64,000 nucleotides of DNA from an uncultured Eubacteriales bacterium (lineage in GTDB: Bacteria; Bacillota; Clostridia; Oscillospirales; Acutalibacteraceae): contig CAKSLH010000002.1 in assembly GCA_934466515.1 (NCBI GenBank), positions 248,001 to 312,000 of the forward strand. The letters are read 5' to 3'. Each line of letters opens with the position of its first letter. Positions within the stretch are counted from its first letter, which is position 1. The notes under the pieces are model-generated. The model worked only from the letters and a program-made list of their open reading frames with translations, made no database searches and was not told the origin of the DNA. A program made the translations under genes and the position numbers. Of this stretch, positions 25,211 through 33,730 are shown piece by piece.

Positions 25211-26965
25211 ATGAAAACTAAACCCGTAAAAATCAAGCTGATGACAGTCTTACTGACGTTTTGCATGGTGCTGTCGCTTGTGCCGCTGTCGGCATTTGCC
25301 CTCGAGCAACCCAATCCGGAGTATCTTCCTCAAGGAGTAACATATTTTACTGAAAACAAGCACACATATCACACACAAGTCAATGTAACTGCCAATGTTT
25401 CAGTTAAGGATTCCAATGGTACGGTAATTGAAACCACACAAGTAAGTAAAAGTACCGAGGTTTTTCTGAAAGGCGCCGTAGGCATGTTGCAGAGCAATAT
25501 GTCACAGCTTCAGACCGAGATCGAAGCACCGTATCAAGTCAAAGGGATGATTACAAGAGAAAACGGGACTTGGCAACCATCAATCCTTGACCATTTTGAG
25601 AGTGCAAATATTTACACATTTACTCCCGCATCCGGCGATCCGGTTAAGTTTAGCACGGATTTAGACGCAGCAAAACAGTATTTCAGTGAGAATCCGGATG
25701 CAACCGGAACTTTCACTAAACTTCTGGATATGCACGAATATCAGAAACGTAATTACACCTATGACCTGACCGTGCAACAAACCGGTCAGGCTGCAAGCGG
25801 CATCGCCGCGGCAACTGTCGAAAATGCAAAGTTTGATTATCAGTCGGGCGACGCTCCTAAGAAAACTGCACTGGTCGCTGAGGTAGATACAGATAAATAT
25901 GAGATTGAATATGAATGCTGGCAGGAATTTGAAAACAACGAGCCTGTTGCCGCATGGTATTCCGATAACGGCTCGCACGGCAATATTGCGACCTTCGATA
26001 AATTTGAAAGCGGGAAAAAATATGTGTATTCCATATTGCTGAAGCCTAAAGCCGGATATTCTTTCAGCAGTGAAACCGTTATTACAGTAAACGGTCAAAA
26101 AATTTCGGTACCTTTCGTCAGCGGTTCTATGTATATCCCGTCAATTAAAACAATCAATATACCTGCTTCGACCGCCATTGATTTGGTTGAAATAGAAAAT
26201 GTTACCGTAAGCTTCAAGGACGGCGATAAGCCCGTGTTCACAGGCAAGGTGCCTGACGGCGCAAAATATGCTTTCAGGTGCGAGTGGTGGAGCCTTGACA
26301 GCAATACAGGTCTGGTTTCTACCGAGCCTGAGTGGGGAAGCGATATTTATAAAAATAAAATTACCGTTTTTGAAGCCGGAAAGACCTATCATTACGGAGT
26401 TTTTGTTTCTGCGTATTATGATGACTTTTCTTCGGATGCCAGGCTGAAAATCAACGGTCAGTATGTTAAATTTAAACGCATAGGCGATGAAAACGATACG
26501 CAAAACATGTGGCTTGAAACCGAGCTTACTATGACGCCGGAGGCTTCAGGTAAGGCGACTGACTATAAATTTATTGAGGGTGCCCGCGGCGCATGGACGA
26601 AAAATACCGACGGAACCCTGACATTCCGTGCAAACGGTGATTTTTCAAAGTTTACAGGCGTTAAGATTGACGGTGCAAACATTTCAGCGGAAAACTATAC
26701 TGCCGTTTCAGGCTCTACGGTTATCACGCTGAAAAAGAATTACCTTGAAACACTTTCTGTCGGAAATCACACTTTGACTGTTATGTATAATGACGGCGAG
26801 TGCAGTACGGAGTTTACGGTTAATGCGGCTAAGAGCGGCGGCACAAAGTCTCCCAAGACCGGATATTACGGTAACCTTACGCTTTGGATCGCTATGCTGT
26901 TTATCAGCGGCGGTGCAATTGCCGATAAAGTGATTTTGACAGAAAAGAAAAAACAGAACAGATAA
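25211..26965 (+). CDS. Large secreted surface protein with SPKTG sortase signal
   Basis: The 584-residue protein has a Sec signal peptide (cleavage likely after AFA, residue 30). Several beta-rich repeats of about 110 residues follow, with similar segments such as FESGKKYVYSILLKPKAGY and FEAGKTYHYGVFVSAYY. An Ig-like domain resembling CBM-X2 ends in YLETLSVGNHTLTVMY. The C-terminus is a cell-wall sorting signal: SPKTG (547-551), a hydrophobic stretch and KKKQNR. SPKTG matches the (S/P)PxTG type used by class B-like clostridial sortases. The early leucine codons favour CTG (4 of 7), unlike the CTT-rich neighbours, which hints at different ancestry. It is probably an adhesin or carbohydrate-contact protein. 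No enzymatic motif is seen. Confidence 0.8.
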   Translation: MKTKPVKIKLMTVLLTFCMVLSLVPLSAFALEQPNPEYLPQGVTYFTENKHTYHTQVNVTANVSVKDSNGTVIETTQVSKSTEVFLKGAVGMLQSNMSQLQTEIEAPYQVKGMITRENGTWQPSILDHFESANIYTFTPASGDPVKFSTDLDAAKQYFSENPDATGTFTKLLDMHEYQKRNYTYDLTVQQTGQAASGIAAATVENAKFDYQSGDAPKKTALVAEVDTDKYEIEYECWQEFENNEPVAAWYSDNGSHGNIATFDKFESGKKYVYSILLKPKAGYSFSSETVITVNGQKISVPFVSGSMYIPSIKTINIPASTAIDLVEIENVTVSFKDGDKPVFTGKVPDGAKYAFRCEWWSLDSNTGLVSTEPEWGSDIYKNKITVFEAGKTYHYGVFVSAYYDDFSSDARLKINGQYVKFKRIGDENDTQNMWLETELTMTPEASGKATDYKFIEGARGAWTKNTDGTLTFRANGDFSKFTGVKIDGANISAENYTAVSGSTVITLKKNYLETLSVGNHTLTVMYNDGECSTEFTVNAAKSGGTKSPKTGYYGNLTLWIAMLFISGGAIADKVILTEKKKQNR

Positions 26966-26985
26966 TAAAAAGATTTTTACTTTAT

Positions 26986-27016
26986 AGCGGATATCGGAAA
27001 CGGTATCCGCTTTTTT
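26986..27016 (+). terminator. Intrinsic terminator after the SPKTG protein gene
   Basis: An 8-bp stem (26986-26993 with 27004-27011) is followed by six T. Confidence 0.85.
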
Positions 27017-27033
27017 GACGCTTTAAACAAATA

Positions 27034-27062
27034 TTGAAAAAATTTAAAAAGCATGTTATAAT
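27034..27062 (+). promoter_or_regulatory. Sigma-A promoter for the mscS-like gene
   Basis: TTGAAA (27034-27039) and an extended TGT-TATAAT -10 (27057-27062) are separated by 17 bp, 30 bp before the ATG. Confidence 0.8.
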
Positions 27063-27092
27063 CAGTATAATATTTGACAGTCGGAGGAAAAA

Positions 27093-27881
27093 ATGGAAGG
27101 TTTCAGAGAAACGCTTGAAAAAATCGCATTTTCAAAAAATCTTTGGCTCAGCCTTGCGGTTATTGCCGCGGCGGTTTTGTTTTGGTTTGCGCTTAAAAAA
27201 GTGCTGATAAAATTCCTTTCGGGCAAAAAGCGTACCTCTAAATTTATGACCCATACAAAATTTATTGCGAATATTATTAAGTATTTCATAATAATATTTG
27301 TCGTGCTGTTCGTTCTCCAGATAAACGGTATAAATGTTTCTTCCGTGCTGACAGGACTCGGTGTTGCAGGCGTGGTAGTGGGCTTCGCTTTGCAGGACCT
27401 TTTAAAGGATATTATAATGGGAACAAATATCCTAATTGACGATTTCTTTTCGGTCGGCGATATTGTAAGCTATAAGGGAATTCAGGCAAAGGTTATCTCC
27501 TTTAATTTAAAGGCAACAAAACTTAAGGATATAGATAATGAAAATATAATAACGGTTTCAAACCGCAATATTTCTGAGATTACAAAGATTTCGGATTTCG
27601 ACAGCGTGACCGTTCCCGCCTCATATAAGGTAAGTAATGAAAAAATGAAAGAAATCTGTTTGAAAGTTGTAAACGAAGCTTCAAAAATCGAATATGTGAA
27701 AAAATGCAGCTTTGAGGGGATTTCGGAGCTGGGCGAAAACAGAGCAAGCTATGTGATTTTTTATTATTGCAAGCCGGAAAAGAAAAAGCCCGTTAAAAGG
27801 CAGATAAACGGTATTATCGAGAATGCTTTTGAGGCTGAGAAAATTGAAATTTCTCATAACAGTCTTTACGATAAAAAATAG
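27093..27881 (+). CDS. MscS family small-conductance mechanosensitive channel
   Basis: The 262-residue protein has transmembrane helices at about residues 18-38 and 57-80. The pore helix is GLGVAGVVVGFALQDLLKDIIMG, followed by DDFFSVGDIVSYKGIQAKV, the classic MscS beta-domain entry. The C-terminal domain is a cytoplasmic vestibule. The channel vents solutes on hypo-osmotic shock. It is 15 bp upstream of a TetR gene and likely cotranscribed with it. Confidence 0.93.
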   Translation: MEGFRETLEKIAFSKNLWLSLAVIAAAVLFWFALKKVLIKFLSGKKRTSKFMTHTKFIANIIKYFIIIFVVLFVLQINGINVSSVLTGLGVAGVVVGFALQDLLKDIIMGTNILIDDFFSVGDIVSYKGIQAKVISFNLKATKLKDIDNENIITVSNRNISEITKISDFDSVTVPASYKVSNEKMKEICLKVVNEASKIEYVKKCSFEGISELGENRASYVIFYYCKPEKKKPVKRQINGIIENAFEAEKIEISHNSLYDKK

Positions 27882-27896
27882 GGGAGAAGCGAACCG

Positions 27897-28460
27897 ATGG
27901 CAAACTTTACTCAGAAAGCTATAAAAGCGTCATTTATGAAACTTCTTAATGAAAAGCCGCTAAGTAAAATAAGCGTAAAAGATATTGTTGAGGACTGCGG
28001 AATAAACCGCAATTCCTTTTATTATCACTTTCAGGATATACCGTCTCTTTTAGAGGAAATTATCGGCGAGGAAACTCAGGCAATTATAGAAAAATTTCCC
28101 TCTATAAATTCGGTTGACGAATGCTTTAATTATGCCTTTTCATTTGCCATAAAAAATAAAAAGGCGGCTTATCATATTTTTAATTCGGTAAACCGAGAAA
28201 GATTTGAAACCGAGCTTATGAAAATTTGCGACCATACCGTTAATATGTATGTCAGAACTGTTTTTACAGATGGCGATGTGGATGAAGCCGACCGAAAGAT
28301 AATTGTCGATTTCATAAAATGCGAAATTTTCGGACTTATGATAAGCTGGCTTATGAACGGAATGGAAGAAACGGCGATAAATAACCTTTTAAGGGTCACC
28401 TCACTTTGCAAAGGAATGTCCGCCGAGATAATTAACAGGATTAAGGAAGAAAAGAATTGA
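27897..28460 (+). CDS. TetR/AcrR family transcriptional regulator
   Basis: This 187-residue regulator has an N-terminal helix-turn-helix (about residues 20-45: LSKISVKDIVEDCGIN then RNSFYYHFQDIPSLLEEI) and a C-terminal ligand-binding domain. The YYHF motif at the end of the recognition helix is typical of TetR proteins. It follows mscS by 15 bp. Downstream lie a membrane protein and an RND-type exporter operon, which it may repress. That link is by proximity only, since a 540-bp repeat-rich gap separates them. Confidence 0.88.
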   Translation: MANFTQKAIKASFMKLLNEKPLSKISVKDIVEDCGINRNSFYYHFQDIPSLLEEIIGEETQAIIEKFPSINSVDECFNYAFSFAIKNKKAAYHIFNSVNRERFETELMKICDHTVNMYVRTVFTDGDVDEADRKIIVDFIKCEIFGLMISWLMNGMEETAINNLLRVTSLCKGMSAEIINRIKEEKN

Positions 28461-28469
28461 CTTAAAACA

Positions 28470-28601
28470 AGGCTCCCTTCTTTTTTCGGTGCAACCGAAA
28501 AACAGAGGGGAGCTGGCGCGCTTTATGCGCGACTGAGGGGTATTGTTTTAGATTTTAGATATTAGATATTAGATATTAGACGAATGTGTGCCTGTCGGCA
28601 C
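28470..28601 (+). repeat. Palindromic intergenic repeat, copy 1
   Basis: The order is a GGCTCCC arm, an inner hairpin (TTTTTCGGTGCAACCGAAAA), the closing GAGGGGAGC arm, a second hairpin (GCGCGCTTTATGCGCG), CTGAGGGGTATT, a run of TTAGATA-like units, and a tail GTGTGCCTGTCGGCAC that is itself an inverted repeat. The same order occurs in copies 2 and 3. The inner hairpins differ in sequence but keep pairing. Confidence 0.85.
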
Positions 28602-28666
28602 TTGATAAACCTAAACCCTTCCGTCAAAGCTTCGCTTTGCCACCTCCCCTAACAACTTTAGTGGAG

Positions 28667-28829
28667 GCTTGGGTTTCTGCTGAAACTGAAGTCAGGCTCC
28701 CTTCTTTTCGCGTAAGCGAAATAGAGGGGAGCTGGCGCGCTTTATGCGCGGCTGAGGGGTATTTTTTAGATTTTAGGCAATAGATGTTAGATATTAGACC
28801 GTTGTGTGCCTTACGGCACGGAAATTAAA
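28667..28829 (+). repeat. Palindromic intergenic repeat, copy 2
   Basis: This copy begins with a leader GCTTGGGTTTCTGC and TGAAACTGAAGTCA, then the GGCTCCC arm, an inner hairpin (TTCGCGTAAGCGAA), GAGGGGAGC, the GCGCGCTTTATGCGCG hairpin, GCTGAGGGGTATT, TTAGAT-like units and the tail ending CGGCACGGAAATTAAA. It is 66 bp from copy 1 in the same orientation. Confidence 0.85.
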
Positions 28830-28925
28830 TAAAAATTCATTAAAGTATAATATCTGCCGCCTGAAATCAAATGTCTGTTTTTGGTCAAATCCTATCGGTT
28901 TGTCTGAAAATCCGTCACGGAAATT

Positions 28926-28956
28926 AAACCTGCCCATTTAAAGGGCAGGTTTTTTT
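28926..28956 (+). terminator. Terminator-like hairpin upstream of the DUF308 gene
   Basis: A 10-bp stem (28926-28935 with 28943-28952) with a 7-base loop ends in a T run. It lies before, not after, the DUF308 gene. It could end read-through from the TetR gene or a transcript across the repeats. Confidence 0.8.
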
Positions 28957-28965
28957 GTATATACT
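28937..28965 (+). promoter_or_regulatory. Possible promoter for the DUF308-exporter operon
   Basis: TATACT (28960-28965) lies 35 bp before the ATG. The -35 candidate TTTAAA (28937-28942, 17-bp spacing) is inside the terminator loop. The overlap with the hairpin could be regulatory. Confidence 0.4.
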
Positions 28966-29000
28966 GTGTTGCGGAAAACAAAAAAGGAGAGTGAAAAACA

Positions 29001-29597
29001 ATGAAGAGTGTTTCGAAAAGTCCGATGTACACGGCAAAAATAGGATACCTTATAGTTTCCGCAGTGCTTTGCGTTCTCGGAATATTTCTTATCTTCAAGC
29101 CCGATTTTTCCATGAACGCGTTTGCGGTAATATGCGGTATATTGCTTTTGGTATTCGGTGTTGTTAAGGTAATAGGTTATTTTTCAAAGGATATTTACAG
29201 GCTTGCGTTTCAGTATGACCTTGCGTTCGGAATTCTGCTCGGCGTACTCGGAATTTTAATGCTTGCAAATCCCAGCGGACTTTCCAAGCTTATCGGCATT
29301 GTTCTCGGCGCCGTATTTTTAACCGACGGTCTGTTTAAAATTCAGATTTCGCTCGATTCGAAAAAATTCGGCATAGGGAAATGGTGGATGATTCTGGTGC
29401 TGGCTCTTATAGCCGCCGGTTTCGGTCTTGCGGCTCTTTTAAATCCGCATGCAGGCAGCAGAATTCTTATGATATTGCTCGGAGCGTCAATGTTCTTTGA
29501 GGGTATGCTTAATATTTTCACGGTCCTCGCGGCTGTTAAAATTTTAAAGGATAACAGACCTGCCGACTATGAAACAGATTATAAGGAGGAAAACTGA
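29001..29597 (+). CDS. DUF308/HdeD-like integral membrane protein
   Basis: The 198-residue protein has six predicted membrane helices arranged as three similar pairs, each followed by a short glycine-rich loop (FGVVKVIGYF, LTDGLFKI, FEGMLNIF), as in the DUF308/HdeD family. The biochemical role of the family is unknown. In E. coli HdeD is linked to acid resistance. AAAGGAG precedes the ATG by about 13 bases. It sits 3 bp upstream of the exporter gene, so it is likely part of the same operon. Confidence 0.85.
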   Translation: MKSVSKSPMYTAKIGYLIVSAVLCVLGIFLIFKPDFSMNAFAVICGILLLVFGVVKVIGYFSKDIYRLAFQYDLAFGILLGVLGILMLANPSGLSKLIGIVLGAVFLTDGLFKIQISLDSKKFGIGKWWMILVLALIAAGFGLAALLNPHAGSRILMILLGASMFFEGMLNIFTVLAAVKILKDNRPADYETDYKEEN

Positions 29598-29600
29598 CAA

Positions 29601-31703
29601 ATGCGATTTTCAAGAGCTGTTGTAAAGCACAGAGTGTTAATAATCGTTTTAACGCTTGTGCTGATGGTTCCGTCAGTCTTAGGAATGATCGGAACGCGTA
29701 TCAATTACGATATGCTTAATTATCTGCCCGACAGTATGGATACCGTTATCGGACAGGACGAACTGATGAAGGATTTCGGCAAAGGCGCGTTTTCTTTTAT
29801 AGTTGTTGAAAACATGCCGGATAAGGATGTCGAAAAGGTAGTAAATAAGGTCAAAAAGGTTGACCATGTCCAAACCGTTCTTTGGTATTCTTCTCTTGCG
29901 GATATATCTATTCCGAAAGAAATGCTTCCCGATGAAATTTATGACGCTTTCAATACCGGCAACGCAACAATGATGGCTGTTTTCTTTGACAGCGCAACAT
30001 CTGCCGATGTCACGATGGACGCGATAAGGGAAATAAGAAAGGTTGCGGGAAAGCAGTGCTTTGTTTCCGGAATGTCCGCGCTTGTAACCGACCTTAAGGA
30101 CCTTTGCGAAAAAGAAGAGCCGATATATGTAGGAATAGCGGTAATTCTTGCCTGTGCCGCAATGCTTATACTGCTTGACGGCTGGCTTGTTCCGTTCGTA
30201 TTCCTTGCGTCAATCGGAATGATGATTCTTCTTAATCTCGGAACGAATTATTTCTTCGGAGAAATATCATATATAACTAAAGCGCTTTCGGCTGTTTTAC
30301 AGCTTGCAGTTACAATGGACTATTCAATATTCCTTTGGCACAGCTATAATGAACAGCGCGAAATTTACAGCGATAATAAAGAGGCTATGGCGGTCGCCAT
30401 TCAGAAGACCCTCACCTCGGTTGTCGGAAGCTCAATTACAACCGTTGCAGGCTTCGCGGCGCTTTGTTTCATGACCTTTACCTTAGGTAAGGACTTAGGT
30501 ATCGTAATGGCTAAAGGCGTTATATTCGGTGTTATTGGCTGCGTAACAGTTCTTCCGTCTCTTATTCTTGTGCTTGATAAACCTCTTCACGCAACACGCC
30601 ACCGCTCGATTATCCCTGATATGACTAAGTTCTCAAAGGGCGTTTGCAAAATATTCCCCGTATTCTTGGTAGCCTTCGCTTTGCTTGTAGCCCCCGCTTA
30701 TTACGGTTATTCAAAGACAAACAGCGAGGTCTACTACGATTTGGGCGAATGCCTGCCGAAGGATATGGATTATGTCATAGCAAACTCAAAGCTTTCAGAG
30801 GACTTTGATGTTGCTTCTACCCACATGGTTCTTGTAAACGCGTCTCTTTCTTCAAAAGAGGTTAAGGAAATGTCAGCCGAAATGGAAAAGGTTGACGGCG
30901 TCAAATATGTTCTCGGTCTTGATTCGGTTATCGGAAGCAGAGTGCCTGAGGAAGTTATTCCGGAGGAGCTTAAGAGCACCCTTGAGAGCAACAATTGGAA
31001 GCTTATGCTTATAAACTCCGAATATAAGGTTGCAAGCGATAAGGTCAATACCCAGATAGATAAGCTTAACAAAATACTTAAGAGCTACGATAAAACAGGC
31101 ATGCTGATAGGCGAGGCGCCCTGTATGAAAGATATGATTGAAACAACAGACCACGACTTTAAGGTTGTAAACGCTGTTTCTATAGTAGCAATCTTCATTA
31201 TCATAGCGTTTGTTGAAAAGAGTATAACACTTCCGATAATTTTGATTTCAATAATCGAATTTGCGATATTTATAAACTTAGGTCTGCCGCATTATCTCGG
31301 TCAGTCGCTTCCGTTCATCGCTCCTATTTGTATAAGCACAATTCAGCTCGGTGCAACGGTTGACTATGCAATTCTTATGACAACGAGATATAAGACCGAA
31401 AGAATAGGCGGAAAGAGTAAGCGTGACAGCGTAGTCGAAGCGCTTTCAACCTCAATCCCGTCGATAATCGTCAGCGGTCTCGGACTTTTTGCTGCGACCT
31501 TCGGCGTTGCAGTTTATTCGGATATCGATATTATAAGCTCTATGTGCATGCTCATGGCAAGAGGCGCAATTGTCAGTATGATATGCGTAATTCTCATTTT
31601 GCCGGCTATGCTTATGCTTTTCGATAAAATTATCTGCAAAACAACATTGGGCATGGGAAAGGTCCTTAAATCAAAAGAAAATAAAACGGAGGCAATGGTA
31701 TGA
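29601..31703 (+). CDS. MMPL/RND family transporter
   Basis: The 700-residue protein has two tandem halves, each with one N-terminal helix, an extracellular domain of about 120 residues and a cluster of five helices. The charged intramembrane motifs typical of RND/MMPL proteins are present: LAVTMDYSIFLWHSYNEQ in the first half and LGATVDYAILMTTRYKTE in the second. It probably uses the proton gradient to export lipids, polyketides or hydrophobic compounds. The substrate is unknown. The stop overlaps the start of the downstream XXXLXXG-repeat gene by 4 bp, so the two products likely work together. Confidence 0.92.
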   Translation: MRFSRAVVKHRVLIIVLTLVLMVPSVLGMIGTRINYDMLNYLPDSMDTVIGQDELMKDFGKGAFSFIVVENMPDKDVEKVVNKVKKVDHVQTVLWYSSLADISIPKEMLPDEIYDAFNTGNATMMAVFFDSATSADVTMDAIREIRKVAGKQCFVSGMSALVTDLKDLCEKEEPIYVGIAVILACAAMLILLDGWLVPFVFLASIGMMILLNLGTNYFFGEISYITKALSAVLQLAVTMDYSIFLWHSYNEQREIYSDNKEAMAVAIQKTLTSVVGSSITTVAGFAALCFMTFTLGKDLGIVMAKGVIFGVIGCVTVLPSLILVLDKPLHATRHRSIIPDMTKFSKGVCKIFPVFLVAFALLVAPAYYGYSKTNSEVYYDLGECLPKDMDYVIANSKLSEDFDVASTHMVLVNASLSSKEVKEMSAEMEKVDGVKYVLGLDSVIGSRVPEEVIPEELKSTLESNNWKLMLINSEYKVASDKVNTQIDKLNKILKSYDKTGMLIGEAPCMKDMIETTDHDFKVVNAVSIVAIFIIIAFVEKSITLPIILISIIEFAIFINLGLPHYLGQSLPFIAPICISTIQLGATVDYAILMTTRYKTERIGGKSKRDSVVEALSTSIPSIIVSGLGLFAATFGVAVYSDIDIISSMCMLMARGAIVSMICVILILPAMLMLFDKIICKTTLGMGKVLKSKENKTEAMV

Positions 31704-33610
31704 AACATCTTGATAAGAAAAGTATAATAAGACCTATTGCGGTTGCTCTTTGCGCCGCAGTGGCAGTCGGCAGTGCAGTAACCGCAATTGCCGTAACTTC
31801 AAATAAAAAGGCTGAAGATAAGCAGTCCGAAAATAAGACTGCCGCTCAGACCGCTGCAGACCTTACTGATAAGCTTTCAAAAGACGAAACCGTCTATGTT
31901 ATCGCAGGCGCGGACGGAAGCGTTGAAAAAATTATAGTAAGCGATTGGATAAAGAACTCTCTTAAATCCGCGTCGATAAACGATAAGTCAGAGCTTAAAA
32001 ATGCCGAAAATGTCAAGGGCAATGAAAAATACACAATGAGCTCGGATAATATGCGCGTTTGGGACGCACAGGGAAACGATATCTATTATAAGGGCAATAT
32101 TGACAAGGAGCTTCCCGTAAAGCTTTCTGTTTCCTATAAGCTTGACGGAAAGACAGTCGACCCGAAAACTCTTGCGGGAAAGAGCGGTAAGGTAACAATT
32201 AGATACGAATACACAAACAATCAGTATGAAACCGTTGATATTGACGGAAAGCAGGAAAAGATTTATGTTCCTTTCGCAATGCTTACCGGAATGCTGCTTG
32301 ATAACGATGTTTTCACAAATATAAATGTTACAAACGGTAAAATTATAAATGACGGCGACCGTACGGTTGTTGCGGGAATTGCGTTCCCCGGACTTCAGAG
32401 CAACCTCGCAATTTCAAAGGATAAGCTTGACATTCCCGATTATGTTGAAATAACCGCCGATGTCAAGAAATTCGAGATGTCGAACACTGTTACAATTGCC
32501 GCAAACAATATCTTCAATGAAATTGATACTTCAAAAATCAATTCCGTTTCTGATTTAGAGGGTCAGCTTGATAAGGTTACCTCTTCGATGAAACAACTTA
32601 CGGACGGTTCCTCCGCGCTTTACGGCGGACTTACCACACTTCTTAACAAATCGTCCGAGCTTATAAGCGGAATAAATAAATTGAGCGACGGCGCAAAACA
32701 GCTTCAGGCAGGCGCAACTCAGCTTGACTCGGGACTTAATCAGCTCACCGAAAATAATGCTTCTTTGAATGCAGGCGCCGAGCAGGTTTTCACAACCTTA
32801 CTTGACAGTGCATACAGCGCAGTTACCTCAAAAGGCATTACAATTGAAAATCTTACAATTGCAAATTATAAAACCGTGCTTACAAATATCGTAGCTAACC
32901 CTACCGATACTCAGAAAGCCGAGCTTATCACAATTGCGGATGCAACTCTTAACGCAAAGCTTGCTCAGCTCAATGTTCCTGCTGCTTATTATGACGCCGC
33001 AAAATATATGCTGTATGAGCAGTTCGCTGCTAATCCTCAGATAACTCAGGAACAGGCAATTGCAGCTGTTGCCGCAAATATGCAGGATCCTCAGAAGGTG
33101 GCTCAGGCTGCGGCTGCCGCAGGTACACAACAGGGACAGCTCGCAATCAAGGGCTTGTGCCTTACGCTTGCAAAGTCAACCGTTAAGCCCGAAATTGATA
33201 CGGCTGTTGCAAAGCTTGACAGCTATAACGAATTCTATAAGGGAATAGGGGACTATACCGACGGCGTAACCGCCGCTGCGGCAGGCGCAAATGCCCTTAA
33301 AGCGGGAATTGACGAGCTTGCAAACGGTATTCTTACTTTAAAGAACGGAACACCCACCTTAGTCAACGGAATTACCGAGCTTAAAAACGGAGCCGGAAAA
33401 TTAAATGACGGTCTTAATCAGTTCAACGAGCAGGGAATAAAGAAAATTACCGACCTTGCAAACGGAGATATAAGAACTCTTGTTGTAAGAGCTAAAGCCA
33501 CCGTTGATGTTTCGAAGAACTATAAATCGTTCTCGGGAATTTCCGATGATATGGACGGAAGCGTTAAATTCATCTATAAAACCGACTCAATAAAAGTCGA
33601 TAAAAAATAA
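31700..33610 (+). CDS. Exported XXXLXXG heptad-repeat protein, exporter partner
   Basis: The 636-residue protein has one N-terminal helix (about residues 12-32) and a beta-rich extracellular domain to about residue 280. Two blocks of Leu-x-x-Gly heptads follow (for example KLSDGAKQLQAGATQLDSGLNQL, in part, and ELKNGAGKLNDGLNQF), separated by an Ala-rich helical insert. Such heptad proteins are common next to MMPL and YhgE/Pip-type exporters and may form a long extracellular stalk. No C-terminal membrane anchor is visible. It is the last gene of the operon, with a strong terminator. Confidence 0.85.
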   Translation: MKHLDKKSIIRPIAVALCAAVAVGSAVTAIAVTSNKKAEDKQSENKTAAQTAADLTDKLSKDETVYVIAGADGSVEKIIVSDWIKNSLKSASINDKSELKNAENVKGNEKYTMSSDNMRVWDAQGNDIYYKGNIDKELPVKLSVSYKLDGKTVDPKTLAGKSGKVTIRYEYTNNQYETVDIDGKQEKIYVPFAMLTGMLLDNDVFTNINVTNGKIINDGDRTVVAGIAFPGLQSNLAISKDKLDIPDYVEITADVKKFEMSNTVTIAANNIFNEIDTSKINSVSDLEGQLDKVTSSMKQLTDGSSALYGGLTTLLNKSSELISGINKLSDGAKQLQAGATQLDSGLNQLTENNASLNAGAEQVFTTLLDSAYSAVTSKGITIENLTIANYKTVLTNIVANPTDTQKAELITIADATLNAKLAQLNVPAAYYDAAKYMLYEQFAANPQITQEQAIAAVAANMQDPQKVAQAAAAAGTQQGQLAIKGLCLTLAKSTVKPEIDTAVAKLDSYNEFYKGIGDYTDGVTAAAAGANALKAGIDELANGILTLKNGTPTLVNGITELKNGAGKLNDGLNQFNEQGIKKITDLANGDIRTLVVRAKATVDVSKNYKSFSGISDDMDGSVKFIYKTDSIKVDKK

Positions 33611-33626
33611 AATCGGAATAAATATA

Positions 33627-33671
33627 CCGCCCGTAATTCGGCAGTGCCGAATTACGGGCGGATTGCTTTTT
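33627..33671 (+). terminator. Intrinsic terminator after the exporter operon
   Basis: A perfect 16-bp stem (33627-33642 with 33646-33661) with a 3-base loop is followed by a short T run. Confidence 0.88.
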
Positions 33672-33702
33672 AGATATTAGAACAATGTGTGCTTGACAGT
33701 GT
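33667..33702 (+). repeat. Fragment of the palindromic repeat tail
   Basis: The stretch TTTTAGATATTAGA followed by CAATGTGTGCTTGACAGTGT resembles the tails of the three full copies. No GGCTCCC arm precedes it, so this is a truncated copy. Confidence 0.6.
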
Positions 33703-33730
33703 GAATATATTTCTGTAGTTTTTAGGAAAA

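Larger units (their letters stand above)
28461..29000. other. 540-bp repeat-rich non-coding gap
   Basis: The gap holds two copies of a structured palindromic repeat (28470-28601 and 28667-28829). Between them, at 28602-28666, is a CAAAGC/GCTTTG hairpin and a CCTCC/GGAGG inverted repeat. A 13-bp direct repeat CACGGAAATTAAA occurs at 28817-28829 and 28916-28928. A terminator lies at 28926-28956 and a possible promoter beside it. No protein gene was found. Confidence 0.75.

Noticed and set aside
28545..28580. CRISPR-like array suggested by repeated TTAGATA units.
   Set aside because: Units are about 7-8 bp with no spacers and form part of the palindromic intergenic repeat; no cas genes are present.
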